A stretch of 64,000 nucleotides of DNA from JAHQVI01 sp963727575 (GTDB taxonomy: Bacteria > Pseudomonadota > Alphaproteobacteria > Rhizobiales > Rhodomicrobiaceae): assembly GCA_963727575.1 (NCBI GenBank), contig CAVSIA010000024.1:117238-181237 (forward strand), given 5' to 3'. Shown here piece after piece: positions 18,874-28,220 of the stretch. A model generated the notes under the pieces. The model was not told where the DNA came from. It made no database searches and was given only the letters and a program-made list of their open reading frames with translations. Position 1 is the stretch's first letter. Each line of letters starts with the position of its first letter. A program made the translations under genes and the position numbers.

Positions 18874-20166
18874 ATGGCGAATGTCGCGGTTGTCGGATCG
18901 CAATGGGGCGATGAAGGCAAGGGAAAGATCGTCGACTGGCTCTCGGAGCGCGCCGACATCGTGGTGCGGTTCCAGGGCGGGCACAATGCCGGACACACGC
19001 TGGTCGTCGAGGGCGTCACCTACAAGCTGTCGCTGCTGCCGTCCGGCGTGGTCCGGCCCGGCAAGCTCTCCGTGATCGGCAACGGCGTGGTCGTCGACCC
19101 CTGGGCGCTGGCCAAGGAAATCGGCGGTCTGCGCGGACAGGGTGTGCAGATCTCGCGCGAGAACCTCCGCATCGCCGACAACGCGACGCTGATCATGCCG
19201 TTTCACCGCGAGCTTGACGGGCTGCGCGAGGCCGCGGCCGGCAACAACGCCATCGGCACCACCAAGCGCGGCATCGGCCCGGCCTATGAGGACAAGGTCG
19301 GCCGGCGCGCCATCCGGATCATGGACCTGTTCAATCTGAAGACCCTGCGCGGCAAGATCGATCGGGCGCTGACCCATCACAACGCGCTGCGGCGCGGGCT
19401 CGGCGTCGAGGAGATCTCCGCCGATGCGCTGTATTCCGAACTTGCCGCAATCGCACCGGAGGTGCTGCCCTTCGTCGACCGCGTCTGGCAACTTCTCGAT
19501 CAGCACCGCCGGGAAGGCAAGCGCATCCTGTTCGAGGGCGCGCAAGGCGTAATGCTCGACATAGATCACGGCACCTATCCGTTCGTGACTTCGTCCAACA
19601 CGGTCGCCGGACAGGCATCCGCCGGCTGCGGCCTGGGGCCACGCTCGGTGACGCATGTGCTCGGCATCACCAAGGCCTATACGACGCGCGTCGGCCAGGG
19701 ACCGTTTCCGACCGAACAGGACAATGAGGTCGGGCGCATGCTGGGCGAGCGCGGTCACGAGTTCGGCACGGTGACCGGTCGTCCGCGCCGCTGCGGATGG
19801 TTCGATGCCTGCATGGTCCGGCAGGCGGTCAAAGTCTCCGGGATCGACGGCATCGCGCTGACGAAGCTCGACGTTCTCGACGGGCTGGACGAGATCAAGG
19901 TCTGTGTCGGCTACCGGCTCGACGGCCGGGAGATCGATTATCTTCCGGCGGGTCAGGGCGCGCAGACGCGGGTCGAGCCGATCTATGAGGTGCTGGAGGG
20001 ATGGCATAATTCGACCGAAGGCGCGCGCTCATGGGCGGCGCTGCCGGCGCAGGCGATCAAATATGTGAAGCGCCTGGAGGAACTGATCGAGGCGCCGGTG
20101 ACGATGCTGTCCACCTCGCCTCGCCGCGAGGACACCATCCTCGTGCACGATCCTTACGAGGATTGA
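18874..20166 (+). CDS. purA: adenylosuccinate synthetase
   Basis: A 430-residue enzyme that condenses IMP and aspartate with GTP to adenylosuccinate, the first committed step to AMP. The P-loop-like GSQWGDEGKGKIVDWLSE contains the catalytic Asp, followed by RFQGGHNAGHTLV with the catalytic His. Further signatures are IGTTKRGIGPAYEDK, LFEGAQGVMLDIDHGTYPFV and TVTGRPRRCGWFDA. Length and motif order are standard. ATG 18874 opens the recognised N-terminus (MANVAVVGSQWG). Confidence 0.97.
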   Translation: MANVAVVGSQWGDEGKGKIVDWLSERADIVVRFQGGHNAGHTLVVEGVTYKLSLLPSGVVRPGKLSVIGNGVVVDPWALAKEIGGLRGQGVQISRENLRIADNATLIMPFHRELDGLREAAAGNNAIGTTKRGIGPAYEDKVGRRAIRIMDLFNLKTLRGKIDRALTHHNALRRGLGVEEISADALYSELAAIAPEVLPFVDRVWQLLDQHRREGKRILFEGAQGVMLDIDHGTYPFVTSSNTVAGQASAGCGLGPRSVTHVLGITKAYTTRVGQGPFPTEQDNEVGRMLGERGHEFGTVTGRPRRCGWFDACMVRQAVKVSGIDGIALTKLDVLDGLDEIKVCVGYRLDGREIDYLPAGQGAQTRVEPIYEVLEGWHNSTEGARSWAALPAQAIKYVKRLEELIEAPVTMLSTSPRREDTILVHDPYED

Positions 20167-20695
20167 CGGCGGCCGGCGCGGCTTCTGTTGACGGCGTGAG
20201 GGCGGATGAACGAGGCGGAGCAGCGCGTATCGTCGGGCCCCGCCGAGGCATGCGATTTGGAGCCGGCCTTTGCGCTGAATCGGCATCGCACCCGACCCGA
20301 CCTACTGCCGGGCAGATGCGGGACGAGCGCCCGTCGAGGCCGGACGTCACCGTCTTGGAGCACGATCCGAGTCAGATGGAATTCGTTGCGACGCAGACGA
20401 ACTCCCCGTGAAAATGCGGATCCGGTCATGCGCAGACGCATGAGGTCACTGGATCCCCCCATGCGGGGAGAGCCGCGGCTTTCGCGCGGGCGCATGCATG
20501 TCTCGCGGGAAGGCACCTGAGACGAGACAAGCTTGCTATGCGCGCGGCTCGAAACTCAACGAGGGCATGCACACCTCGTTGCTGCCCGGCCTATGCACCA
20601 TGCAGGATTGCGAGATCGGAAGCGCGGCTTGCAAAAACCCTGCTGAGCGACTTCGTTTTCGGAGCGCGGTCGTCGCCGTCCGAGACGATCGCGAC
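20167..20695. other. 529-base intergenic stretch between convergent purA and the coiled-coil gene
   Basis: No supportable gene was found on either strand. The only structure seen is the pair of REP-like palindromes at 20402-20469. Open frames here have compositions of shadow frames. Confidence 0.5.
20402..20469. repeat. paired REP-like palindromes
   Basis: CTCCCCGTGAAAATGCGGA (from 20402) and ATCCCCCCATGCGGGGA (20453-20469) lie about 32 bases apart. The order and spacing resemble the better-preserved pair at 25251-25320 (TCCCCGTGAAAACGGGG, then ATCCCCGCCTCCGCGGGGAT), so both look like copies of one compound element. Confidence 0.55.
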
Positions 20696-23600
20696 TCAGA
20701 TCCGCAGCCGGCCGCTGGCGTGCCCGAGAACCAGATAAATCCGTCCGGTTTCCGAGGTCAGATGACTCTGCATCGTCCGGCCCTTCGGATCGGCCTTCTT
20801 GGCGTCCTGAAGCATCCGCTCGAAATCGGTCAGATAGCGGTCGACGATGTGACGGAAGGTCGTGTCGTTCTCGTAGCGGCGCTTGACCTGCTCGAAGGTT
20901 GCCTGGCCTTCGCGGTTATAGATGTTACGGCTGACGATGCCGTGCTCGCCCTGATTGTAGCGCCGCCAGACTTCCACCGCGACGTCCTCATCCACCGCCT
21001 GGGCGATATCCTTCATGTCGAAGACCATCGGCGAGGCTTCCGCGCGGCCCTTCTTGTCCATCGGCGCGGCGAATGGCGGCATTCCGTAGGATTCGTCTTC
21101 AGGGCCGCCCTTGAAATCATCATCGGACTGTGAGGCCCGTGCAAGGAGATCGCCCAGCGACCAGCTCACACCGCCGCCGCGTTCCGGAACCGGCTCGGGC
21201 TCCGGCGCGTAGGTCTCCATCGCCGGCGGACGGCCCATCTGCTCGTAATCCAACGGCGGTTCGGCGTGGGGCGGGGGCCGATCCATGCGTTCCATCAGGC
21301 CGGCGCTGACCACTTCGAGCGGATCGCGCGGACTGCCCCACTCCTCGTTATAGCCCCCGCGCGGCGGCGGCGGCGTATCACGGCGCGCGGCATCGAATGC
21401 CGACGGGTCACTGCGCTCCTCATGTTGCGGCGGGCGTGGTGCGCGGGGCGGCTCGGGTTGTTGCGGCGGCTGGGGCTGGGCGGCTTCCGGCCGCGAAACC
21501 TGCCCGGAATAGCCGTGGCGATTGGTCAGCTCCGTCAGCGAATTGAGAGCCGAGAGCTGATCCTGCAGGGCACGGCGCATGGCCTTGGCGCTCTGCTTGC
21601 TGGCCTCGGGCAGCGACTGCGCCTGGCGCTTCAGCTCAGATTGAGTCTGCTCCAGCTCGGCGGTGGCACGATTGGCGGAGCTGCGCACCTGCTGCGTCGT
21701 TTCGTTGAAGCTGCTGGTGAAACCGGAAAGCTGAGTGGAGACCTGCTCGGACAGCGACATGAAGCTGGACTTCAGCTCGGAAATCGCGCGCGAGGTATGG
21801 GCCTGGGCTTCGGCGCGCAAACGCTCCAGCTCCTTGACCGCATTCTGTGATTTGTCGGCCGAATCGCGCGCCAGCATCTCCGTGACCTGCTTGGCCCGCT
21901 GCTCAGCGCCGGCCAGCGACTGCTCCAGCATGTTCGAATAATGGTGCATCATCCGGTCGAGCTCGGACGCCCGGTCGTTGATGCCTTCGACCATCTTCGA
22001 AAGCTGGGTCTGCCGGCTTTCCATCATCGTATCGACTTTGCTGTTCTGGACCTCCAGCTGGCGTGCGGCACTGATGATGTTCGAGCCCTGATCCTCAAAG
22101 CGCTTGGTCAGCGTGTGGATCTGATTGAGGAGGCCGTGCGAGACCTCCTTCAGCATATTGGCATGGGCGCCGAGCGCTTCGGAGCTGGTGCCCGATCCGC
22201 GGGCCAGCTCGTCGACGGCGCGCTGGATCTGCGTGGTGCTCGTGGTGACCACCTGATGGATCGAATTGGCCTGGCGGGACAGCGACTTCTCCATCCCCCG
22301 CGAATGCTGCTCCAGCGTTTCGCGGATATTGCCGGTGTAGCGCGAGACAGACGCGTCGAGCGCTTTGGTGCGCTCGGAAAGCACGGCGTCGAAAGCCTGC
22401 GAACGGCGGCCAAGGATCGCCTCGAGCGCCTGTGTGCGTTCGGCGAGCGATTCGTCGATCGCCGCCCCCTGCTCGGAGAGCACCGTCTGTAGCATCTTGG
22501 TCCGCTCATGCAGCGAGCTGTTGAGCGAATCGGTGCGCTGGGCGAGCGCGCCTTCGAGCGCCGACAGATTCTTCGTAGCGCCCTCGATAATGCTGCTCAG
22601 CCGGGTCTGCTCGCTGCCAAGCCGTTCGAGCAGAACCGGAATTTCGCGGCCGACCCGCTCGCTCATGCTCATCACCGAGGCGACCAGATTGTTGCCCTTG
22701 GCGGAAATGGCTGCCGCCGTGCGGTCCGAGGTTTCCTGGATCGAGCGGGTGATTTCGAGGCCAGTGCGGTGCATCTGCTCTGCCGCCTGGGCGCCGTGTT
22801 TGACGAGCTGATCGGTAATGCGCGCGCCGCGCTCGGCAAGCTTTTCGTCGATGACCGCACCGGCGGCCGACACTGCGGATGTGATCTTGTTGCCCCGGCT
22901 GGCCAGCGTATCGGCGAGCGTCGACGTGGCCTGGGCCATCGCCTGACTGGCGCGGTCGCTGGCGGCGGAGATTTCGCGCGTGACGTGCGACCCGATGCCG
23001 CGCAGGGCCTCGCTGACGCGATCGCTGTTATTGGCAAGGGCCTCGCGCTCGCTGGCAAGCTCGTTGATCAGGTTGCGGATGCGGTTTTCGTTTTCGCTGT
23101 AGGAGCGCTCGAGGGCCGCGACCTCGTTGTGAACCAGCGCCTCGAGCTCGCCGGCGCGGCCAAGCGCGCGGGAGATGGCGTCGTTCATCGCCGCGACCTG
23201 GCGGCGCACGGTCTGCCCGAGCGAGGCGACCGACTGCTCGGCCATCTTGTCGGGCTCGGCAAGGCGCACCGCGACTTCGGTCATCGCCGAGGACATCAGG
23301 CGCAATTCCTGCGCGCGCCAGACCAGGATGGCCAGGAACCAGAACAGCGCGACCGGCACGATGATCGTTGCGACCACCGCGATGACGGCAGGCGAGGAGA
23401 AAATTTCGGCGAAGCTGCCGCCCGACTCAGGGTGGTTCGAGAACACCGCCCAGCCGATCAGGCAGCCGAGCACCGCCCAGACGACGGAGGCGCCGAGCGC
23501 GATGTAAAACGGCGATTTCGATGGGCGCTGCTGCAGGGCGTAGACGAGGCCGCCGATCGAGGGCATGTCGTCATTGGCGGCAACGGCGCGGACCGGACCG

Positions 23601-23821
23601 GTTGCTGCGCGGGACGCCGGCGCCGTGCGATTGTGATTGGTTATCGAAGAGGAGGCTCTGACGGCGGCTTGGGAAATCTGTGGCTTGCCGGTCGGCGCCA
23701 TTCGTCTGCCTGGGGATACGGATGCGGCGGTTCCCGGCGACTCGCTGGCGTTCTCGATGGCTTTGTCCCTCGGTGCGGACTCGGCGCCATTGTCGCGGGG
23801 TTGTGCCGGTTTCTGAGACAT
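20696..23821 (-). CDS. large membrane-anchored coiled-coil protein (apolipoprotein-like repeats; polar-growth-protein-like)
   Basis: A 1041-residue protein. Residues 1-100 are polar and disordered. Two membrane helices follow, near 103-128 (FYIALGASVVWAVLGCLIGW) and 140-166 (AVIAVVATIIVPVALFWFLA). Residues about 170-745 are continuous heptad-rich coiled coil with repeated units such as LAERTQALEAILGRRSQAFDAVLSERTKALDA-type blocks. Residues 750-870 are Pro/Arg-rich. The last 110 residues form a folded domain (EVWRRYNQGEHGIVSRNIY, FRHIVDRYLTDFERMLQD). The plan of twin N-terminal helices with an apolipoprotein-like rod resembles growth-pole-ring protein GPR/RgsE of rhizobia, and also TipN of Caulobacter. 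I infer a cell-pole or envelope organiser, not proven. Length is about half that of GPR. Confidence 0.75.
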   Translation of the reverse strand: MSQKPAQPRDNGAESAPRDKAIENASESPGTAASVSPGRRMAPTGKPQISQAAVRASSSITNHNRTAPASRAATGPVRAVAANDDMPSIGGLVYALQQRPSKSPFYIALGASVVWAVLGCLIGWAVFSNHPESGGSFAEIFSSPAVIAVVATIIVPVALFWFLAILVWRAQELRLMSSAMTEVAVRLAEPDKMAEQSVASLGQTVRRQVAAMNDAISRALGRAGELEALVHNEVAALERSYSENENRIRNLINELASEREALANNSDRVSEALRGIGSHVTREISAASDRASQAMAQATSTLADTLASRGNKITSAVSAAGAVIDEKLAERGARITDQLVKHGAQAAEQMHRTGLEITRSIQETSDRTAAAISAKGNNLVASVMSMSERVGREIPVLLERLGSEQTRLSSIIEGATKNLSALEGALAQRTDSLNSSLHERTKMLQTVLSEQGAAIDESLAERTQALEAILGRRSQAFDAVLSERTKALDASVSRYTGNIRETLEQHSRGMEKSLSRQANSIHQVVTTSTTQIQRAVDELARGSGTSSEALGAHANMLKEVSHGLLNQIHTLTKRFEDQGSNIISAARQLEVQNSKVDTMMESRQTQLSKMVEGINDRASELDRMMHHYSNMLEQSLAGAEQRAKQVTEMLARDSADKSQNAVKELERLRAEAQAHTSRAISELKSSFMSLSEQVSTQLSGFTSSFNETTQQVRSSANRATAELEQTQSELKRQAQSLPEASKQSAKAMRRALQDQLSALNSLTELTNRHGYSGQVSRPEAAQPQPPQQPEPPRAPRPPQHEERSDPSAFDAARRDTPPPPRGGYNEEWGSPRDPLEVVSAGLMERMDRPPPHAEPPLDYEQMGRPPAMETYAPEPEPVPERGGGVSWSLGDLLARASQSDDDFKGGPEDESYGMPPFAAPMDKKGRAEASPMVFDMKDIAQAVDEDVAVEVWRRYNQGEHGIVSRNIYNREGQATFEQVKRRYENDTTFRHIVDRYLTDFERMLQDAKKADPKGRTMQSHLTSETGRIYLVLGHASGRLRI

Positions 23822-24315
23822 TCCGCCGTCCTAATTAGAAGAGATGAATGCGCATTCGTCAGGGGTGGGATAACACGTCAAGTGCCCCTTTTATATCCGT
23901 TATAACTTCAATCTGTTGGGTTGCAAGACGAAGCGGTTGGCAACCACTTGTTAATCCCCCGAAGCTTGGCCATCACCGTGGCAAAAGAGGCCACGGCCGT
24001 AAAGCGCATTATATTTTCGGAACCTATGCGCACCCCGCCGATATCTTGCATTTGTAGAGAGAATTTGAGGCTAAAAAAAGATAATAAGGTAAAGGCAGGG
24101 GGCAGTCACCCACAGCTATCGCGCGGAAAAATCGCCGCTTTTGGTTTTTTGCCACGCTCGGTCGAAAAAACGACTGGAGTTTAGGACAATCACAAAAGCG
24201 CCACTTTAAAACAATTCCTTCGTCATGCTACTGACTTGACAGCCCGCAGTTGATGGGTTTGCTTCTGCACTCGCAGGGGTTGAGGCGAGACGTTCGTTCT
24301 TTCACGGGGACAATC
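23822..24315. other. 494-base AT-rich divergent intergenic region
   Basis: It separates the divergent coiled-coil gene and the HPt-like gene. It is clearly richer in A/T than its surroundings, with runs such as ggctaaaaaaagataataagg near 24070, and probably holds both promoters. No conserved operator was recognised and the short open frames in it look non-coding. Confidence 0.4.
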
Positions 24316-24705
24316 ATGAATTTGAGCCTGGAGTGTCGGCCTAGCGCGGAGGCCGAAGCGGAGAGCTATTTCGATCCGAAACAGAGACCGGTCGATCTGA
24401 CGCATCTGTCGCGCTACACGATGGGAAACGCGGCTCTCGAGCGCGAGGTGCTGGAGCTGTTCCGCCGGCAGACGCGGCTCTATCTCGACAAACTTTCGCG
24501 CGCGACGACCGATGAGGCCTGGCGCGAGGCCGTGCGTGTGCTGAAAGCCTCCGCCCGCAGCGTCGGCGCCTGGCAGCTGCTGCGCACCGCCGATACCGCC
24601 GAGCGCATCACGGCGAGCCGATTCCTGGCCGAGCGCGAGGGTCTGCTGCGGTCGCTCTCCGACGACATCGAAGAGGCGCACGTCTTCATCGACGGCGTGC
24701 TGTGA
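24316..24705 (+). CDS. HPt-domain-like protein lacking the phospho-accepting histidine
   Basis: A 129-residue helical protein. Residues about 35-125 follow the HPt four-helix bundle: LEREVLELFRRQTRLYLDKL, WREAVRVLKASARSVGAWQLL, then ERITASRFLAEREGLLRSLSDDIEEAHVFIDGVL. In true HPt domains the second segment reads H-x-L-K-G-(S/A)-A-R-x-(I/V)-G-A with phosphorylated His; here the His position is occupied by Arg (AVRVLKASARSVGA). The protein can keep the fold but not the phosphotransfer, so it may be a pseudo-HPt binding a response regulator or kinase. ATG 24316 follows a GGGGA ribosome site. Its neighbour is a ferredoxin gene. Confidence 0.65.
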   Translation: MNLSLECRPSAEAEAESYFDPKQRPVDLTHLSRYTMGNAALEREVLELFRRQTRLYLDKLSRATTDEAWREAVRVLKASARSVGAWQLLRTADTAERITASRFLAEREGLLRSLSDDIEEAHVFIDGVL

Positions 24706-24849
24706 CAATCGCGCCAGTCCGCAACCGGTGATGCGGGCTGGTCGCAAGGCCGCTTTTAACCTATATATCGGGCTGAGCGCTCATGCGTTCGGCCGCGTAC
24801 GAAATGCGGCCCGCATTCATCGATTCCCAACAATGCCGGACAGGTCAGG

Positions 24850-25170
24850 ATGCCGAAGATCACCTATATCGATCACACAGGACGCGAGTATGCGGTCGAG
24901 GGCGAAATTGGGCAGACAGTGATGGAAACGGCCATCAAGCATAACGTGCCCGGCATCGTCGCCGAGTGCGGCGGAGCCTGTTCCTGCGCAACCTGCCATG
25001 TCTATGTCGACGAGGCATGGCGCGGAACGACCGGCGAGCCCTCCCAGATGGAGGAGGACATGCTGGACTTCGCTTTCGACGTCCATCCCGAGAGCCGGTT
25101 GAGTTGCCAGCTTCGCATCTCCGACGCCTTTGACGGGCTCGTAGTGCGCATCCCCGAACATCAGGGCTGA
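24850..25170 (+). CDS. 2Fe-2S ferredoxin (adrenodoxin/ISC type)
   Basis: A 106-residue ferredoxin beginning MPKITYIDHTGREYAVEGEIG. Cluster ligands are the Cys of AECGGACSCATCH (C-x5-C-x2-C pattern) and the Cys of RLSCQLRIS. The VMETAIKHNVPGIVAECGG segment is typical of the adrenodoxin/FdxB vertebrate-type branch, which donates electrons to Fe-S assembly, haem or P450 systems. In this window it is separate from the suf operon. No neighbouring reductase gene is visible, so the partner is unknown. Confidence 0.93.
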   Translation: MPKITYIDHTGREYAVEGEIGQTVMETAIKHNVPGIVAECGGACSCATCHVYVDEAWRGTTGEPSQMEEDMLDFAFDVHPESRLSCQLRISDAFDGLVVRIPEHQG

Positions 25171-25250
25171 CGGCGCGCGGAGCGCTGCAGCGCCATGTGT
25201 GACGCCGGAGCGGGATCCGGGAATCGCGTCCGAACAAACTCATCCGAAAA

Positions 25251-25320
25251 TCCCCGTGAAAACGGGGGGCCAGGACCCCGCCAATTCACCAATTTACTGG
25301 ATCCCCGCCTCCGCGGGGAT
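25251..25320. repeat. paired REP-like palindromes, best-preserved copy
   Basis: TCCCCGTGAAAACGGGG (25251-25267) and ATCCCCGCCTCCGCGGGGAT (25301-25320) form two hairpins separated by about 33 bases. They lie between the convergent ferredoxin and ispE genes, where they could also act in transcript ending. A half-copy lies inside the IS110 transposase at 37040-37061. Confidence 0.65.
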
Positions 25321-25356
25321 TTCGATCAAGGCGATTCCACCTAAACCGATCGCGCG

Positions 25357-26262
25357 CTAAGCCAATACGACCGGCTGCACCCACCATTCGGGGTGAAGGC
25401 GCGCAATGCGCTCCGCGGCAGCCTCGGCGCTCGCGCTTGTCGCAAATAGTGCAAAACAGGTCGGCCCGCTGCCCGAGAGGCGCGAAAGCAGCGCGCCGTC
25501 CGCCGCGCCCAAAACCGCCAGGACGTCGGCAATCACCGGCTGAAGCTTGATCGCGGGTGGTTCGAGATCGTTGGCGCGCGCCTGGGCGTAAGTAACCACG
25601 TCATCCAATCCGCCGAGGCGCGGAGCAGTGAACGGCGGTGGCGAAGGGCCGAGCGGGTCAGCGCCGAGCGCGCGGAAAACCTCGCGCGTCGCCAGTTGAA
25701 CGCGCGGGTTGACCAGGAGTGCGGGGATCGGCGCAAGTCCGGCCAGCGGATGAAGCTGTTCTCCGACGCCGCGCATGACCGCCGCGCGCGAAAACAAGCA
25801 GCAGGGAATATCGGCGCCGAGATCGCGCGCCAGCGGAACCAGCGCGGCGAGATCCTCGGGCGCCCCGTGGACCTGCCTGAGCAGACGCAGCGTAGCCGCC
25901 GCATCGGCCGAGCCGCCGCCGAGACCCGCTGCAACAGGAAGTCGCTTTTCGAGTCGGAATCCGCCTTCAGGCCGCATCTCGAACGCGCGTGCGTAAGCCG
26001 TCCCTGCGCGTGCGATGAGATTGTCCCCGCCGTCCGCGAGTTCAGCGGCGAACGGGCCGTCGACAGCGAGCCGATCGACGCGCCCCGGACGGTAGGTAAC
26101 GCGATCGCCAAAGTCGGCGAAAAGGACGAGGCTTTCCAGCTCGTGAAAGCCATCCGCCCGCCTGCCGAGAATCTCCAGCGTCAGATTAACCTTGGCCGGC
26201 GCAAGCTCCGTGAGGTCTCGCGCCGGAAGCAAAGGTCCGGCCACACCTGTTTCAGCAGGCAC
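25357..26262 (-). CDS. ispE: 4-diphosphocytidyl-2-C-methyl-D-erythritol kinase
   Basis: A 301-residue GHMP kinase of the MEP isoprenoid pathway. The N-terminus LTELAPAKVNLTLEILGRRADGFHEL is the family signature with substrate-binding Lys and Asp-type residues. The phosphate loop is LPVAAGLGGGSADAAATLRLL. The C-terminus has DGALLSRLSGSGPTCFALF. It phosphorylates CDP-methylerythritol at the 2-hydroxyl. It lies 14 bases downstream of the TPR-protein gene on the same strand, a pairing common in Rhizobiales, so the two are likely co-transcribed. Confidence 0.95.
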   Translation of the reverse strand: MPAETGVAGPLLPARDLTELAPAKVNLTLEILGRRADGFHELESLVLFADFGDRVTYRPGRVDRLAVDGPFAAELADGGDNLIARAGTAYARAFEMRPEGGFRLEKRLPVAAGLGGGSADAAATLRLLRQVHGAPEDLAALVPLARDLGADIPCCLFSRAAVMRGVGEQLHPLAGLAPIPALLVNPRVQLATREVFRALGADPLGPSPPPFTAPRLGGLDDVVTYAQARANDLEPPAIKLQPVIADVLAVLGAADGALLSRLSGSGPTCFALFATSASAEAAAERIARLHPEWWVQPVVLA

Positions 26263-26276
26263 CGACGGTCACCAGC

Positions 26277-28052
26277 TTATTTGACCTTGCTGGTCTTATC
26301 GCCGGCATTGTCGAGCGCCGCTCGCGTGGTCGGCTCGTCGACCAGGCCCTTCTGCAGCTTCTCGCGGATCTTGGTCTCGTCCTCTTTCTCCGGATCGAGG
26401 CCGAGCGCGTAGGTCCACTGGTAGGACGCCTCAAGCTGCCGGCCGACCTTCCAATAGGCGTCGCCCAGATGATCGTTGATCACCGGATCCTCGGGCTTCA
26501 GCTCGGCTGCACGCTCAAGATATTTCACCGCCTGGGCGAAATCCTTCTGCCGGTAATAGGCCCAGCCGAGACTGTCGACGAAATAGCCGTCATTCGGGCG
26601 CTTCTGCACCGCGCGGCGAATGAGCTGCATCGCCTCTTCGACGTTCATGTTCTGGTCGACCCAGGAATAGCCGAGATAGTTCAGCGTCAATTCCTGCTCC
26701 GGATCGAGCTTCAGGGCCTTCTGCAGATCGGTTTCCGCCTTCTGCCACTCCTTCAGCCGCTCATAGCAGACGCCGCGCGAATAATAGGCCGACCAATGCG
26801 CCTGATCCTGCGGGCCGAGGCGCTCGATCACCTTGCTGTAGTAAACGACGGCGTCCGCATAATCCTTATTGGCGCGCAGGATATTGCCGAGCGTCGAATA
26901 CGGCCGGATGTCTTCGGGATGAACCTTGATCAGTTCCTTCAGCAGCGCTTTGGCGTCCTCGATCTTGCCGAGGGCGTTGAGCGAATAGGCCTTGCCGAGC
27001 TGCGCGTTGAGCCAGAGCGGGAACTCATTCGGCACCTGGCCGAAGGCGTCTGCGGCCGCCTGATGCCTGCGGATCTGGTCGTTCATCTCGCCGAGCGCGT
27101 AATAGGCGAGCGAGAAATTCGGCTTCGCATAGAGCGCAAGCTGGAGATAGATCTGCCCGGCGTCGACGACGCCGTCGCCGGTCAGCGCCTCGCCGATGCC
27201 TTCGAAGACCTCGGCCAGCCCCTGGGTGGCATCCGGCACGGCCAGCTCCGGCTTCTTGCCGGCGTCGAGCACCTTGGAGGCTTCCAGAACCAGCGGATTG
27301 GGATTGGCCACGTCCATGTGCGGCTTCAGCGTCTTCTTGGCCTGCGCGAAATTGCCCCAATGCGCAAGGTGCCGCGCATAAGCGATCGCGATGCGCACAT
27401 TGCGGGACTGGCTCTTGAGAAGCTGCTTGTAAAGCGTGCTCGCGGTGCGGCGCTGCCCGCCGATATCGGCGATCAGGGCGCGATGCAGCATTTCGATCTG
27501 CTGGGCGCCTTCGGTGCGGGCGCCGCCGGCATCGCCGGTCAGCTCAAGCGCTTCCTTGACCTGACCGCGCTCCAGGGCCACCCAGGCACGGGCGAGCCTT
27601 GCCGTCAGGTCGGCGATCGGTCCGCTGCCGCCGGCTTGGAAGTGCTTGTCCGCGGCCTCGTAATCCTTCTTCTGGAAGGCTTCGATGCCGAGGAAGAAGC
27701 TCGCGACTTTGTGATCGCCTTCGCGGTTTTCCAGATCGTGCGCCAGACGAAGCGCTTCCGGAAAATCGCCGGTGGCGATCTTCAATTGGAACGCTTCCTC
27801 CAGGATTTCCTGGCTGTTGGGGTCTTTCTCCAGGGCCTCGCGATAATACTCCGCGGCTTTTTCGTTGTCGCGAAGACTGCGCGCCAGGCGCCCGGCCAAA
27901 TAGCTGCCGAGCAGAGAATTGCTGTCGACGATGATGTAATCATCGGTATCGGCAAATTCGTTTTCCCTGGCGTAAGAGGCGCTGTTGGAAAAGACGAGAA
28001 GACCGCCGAGCAGCAAGGCGGTAAGGGATGATGTCCGTCCGATAGATGTCAT
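26277..28052 (-). CDS. exported tetratricopeptide-repeat protein
   Basis: A 591-residue protein with a signal peptide (SSLTALLLGGLLVFSNSASYA) and about ten TPR units along the chain. Clear ones include YLAGRLARSLRDNEKAAEYYREALEKDPN near the start and a series near the C-terminus (YSRGVCYERLKEWQKAETDLQKALKLDPE, YLGYSWVDQNMNVEEAMQLI and DHLGDAYWKVGRQLEASYQW). Such repeats are protein-interaction scaffolds; the periplasmic or outer-membrane location is inferred from the signal. ATG 28052 is chosen as the start in front of the signal peptide. The function is unknown. Confidence 0.85.
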   Translation of the reverse strand: MTSIGRTSSLTALLLGGLLVFSNSASYARENEFADTDDYIIVDSNSLLGSYLAGRLARSLRDNEKAAEYYREALEKDPNSQEILEEAFQLKIATGDFPEALRLAHDLENREGDHKVASFFLGIEAFQKKDYEAADKHFQAGGSGPIADLTARLARAWVALERGQVKEALELTGDAGGARTEGAQQIEMLHRALIADIGGQRRTASTLYKQLLKSQSRNVRIAIAYARHLAHWGNFAQAKKTLKPHMDVANPNPLVLEASKVLDAGKKPELAVPDATQGLAEVFEGIGEALTGDGVVDAGQIYLQLALYAKPNFSLAYYALGEMNDQIRRHQAAADAFGQVPNEFPLWLNAQLGKAYSLNALGKIEDAKALLKELIKVHPEDIRPYSTLGNILRANKDYADAVVYYSKVIERLGPQDQAHWSAYYSRGVCYERLKEWQKAETDLQKALKLDPEQELTLNYLGYSWVDQNMNVEEAMQLIRRAVQKRPNDGYFVDSLGWAYYRQKDFAQAVKYLERAAELKPEDPVINDHLGDAYWKVGRQLEASYQWTYALGLDPEKEDETKIREKLQKGLVDEPTTRAALDNAGDKTSKVK

Positions 28053-28220
28053 AGAACCTTTGTCTCTGTCACTCTTGCCGGGCACGTTCAGCGGCTTTGC
28101 CTATTTAAATTTGAGACTATCACAACGAAAACGGCAATTCACGTCTGAGAAATTGGGCAATCTTATGAGCTAAAGTCAGCAAAAACGGCAGCCGTCGGGC
28201 AAAGGACGCGCAATTGGCGT

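Noticed and set aside
23821..24316. A search by eye for a small RNA in the AT-rich region upstream of the HPt-like gene
   Set aside because: No hairpin with a U-tract and no promoter pair could be defined with confidence.
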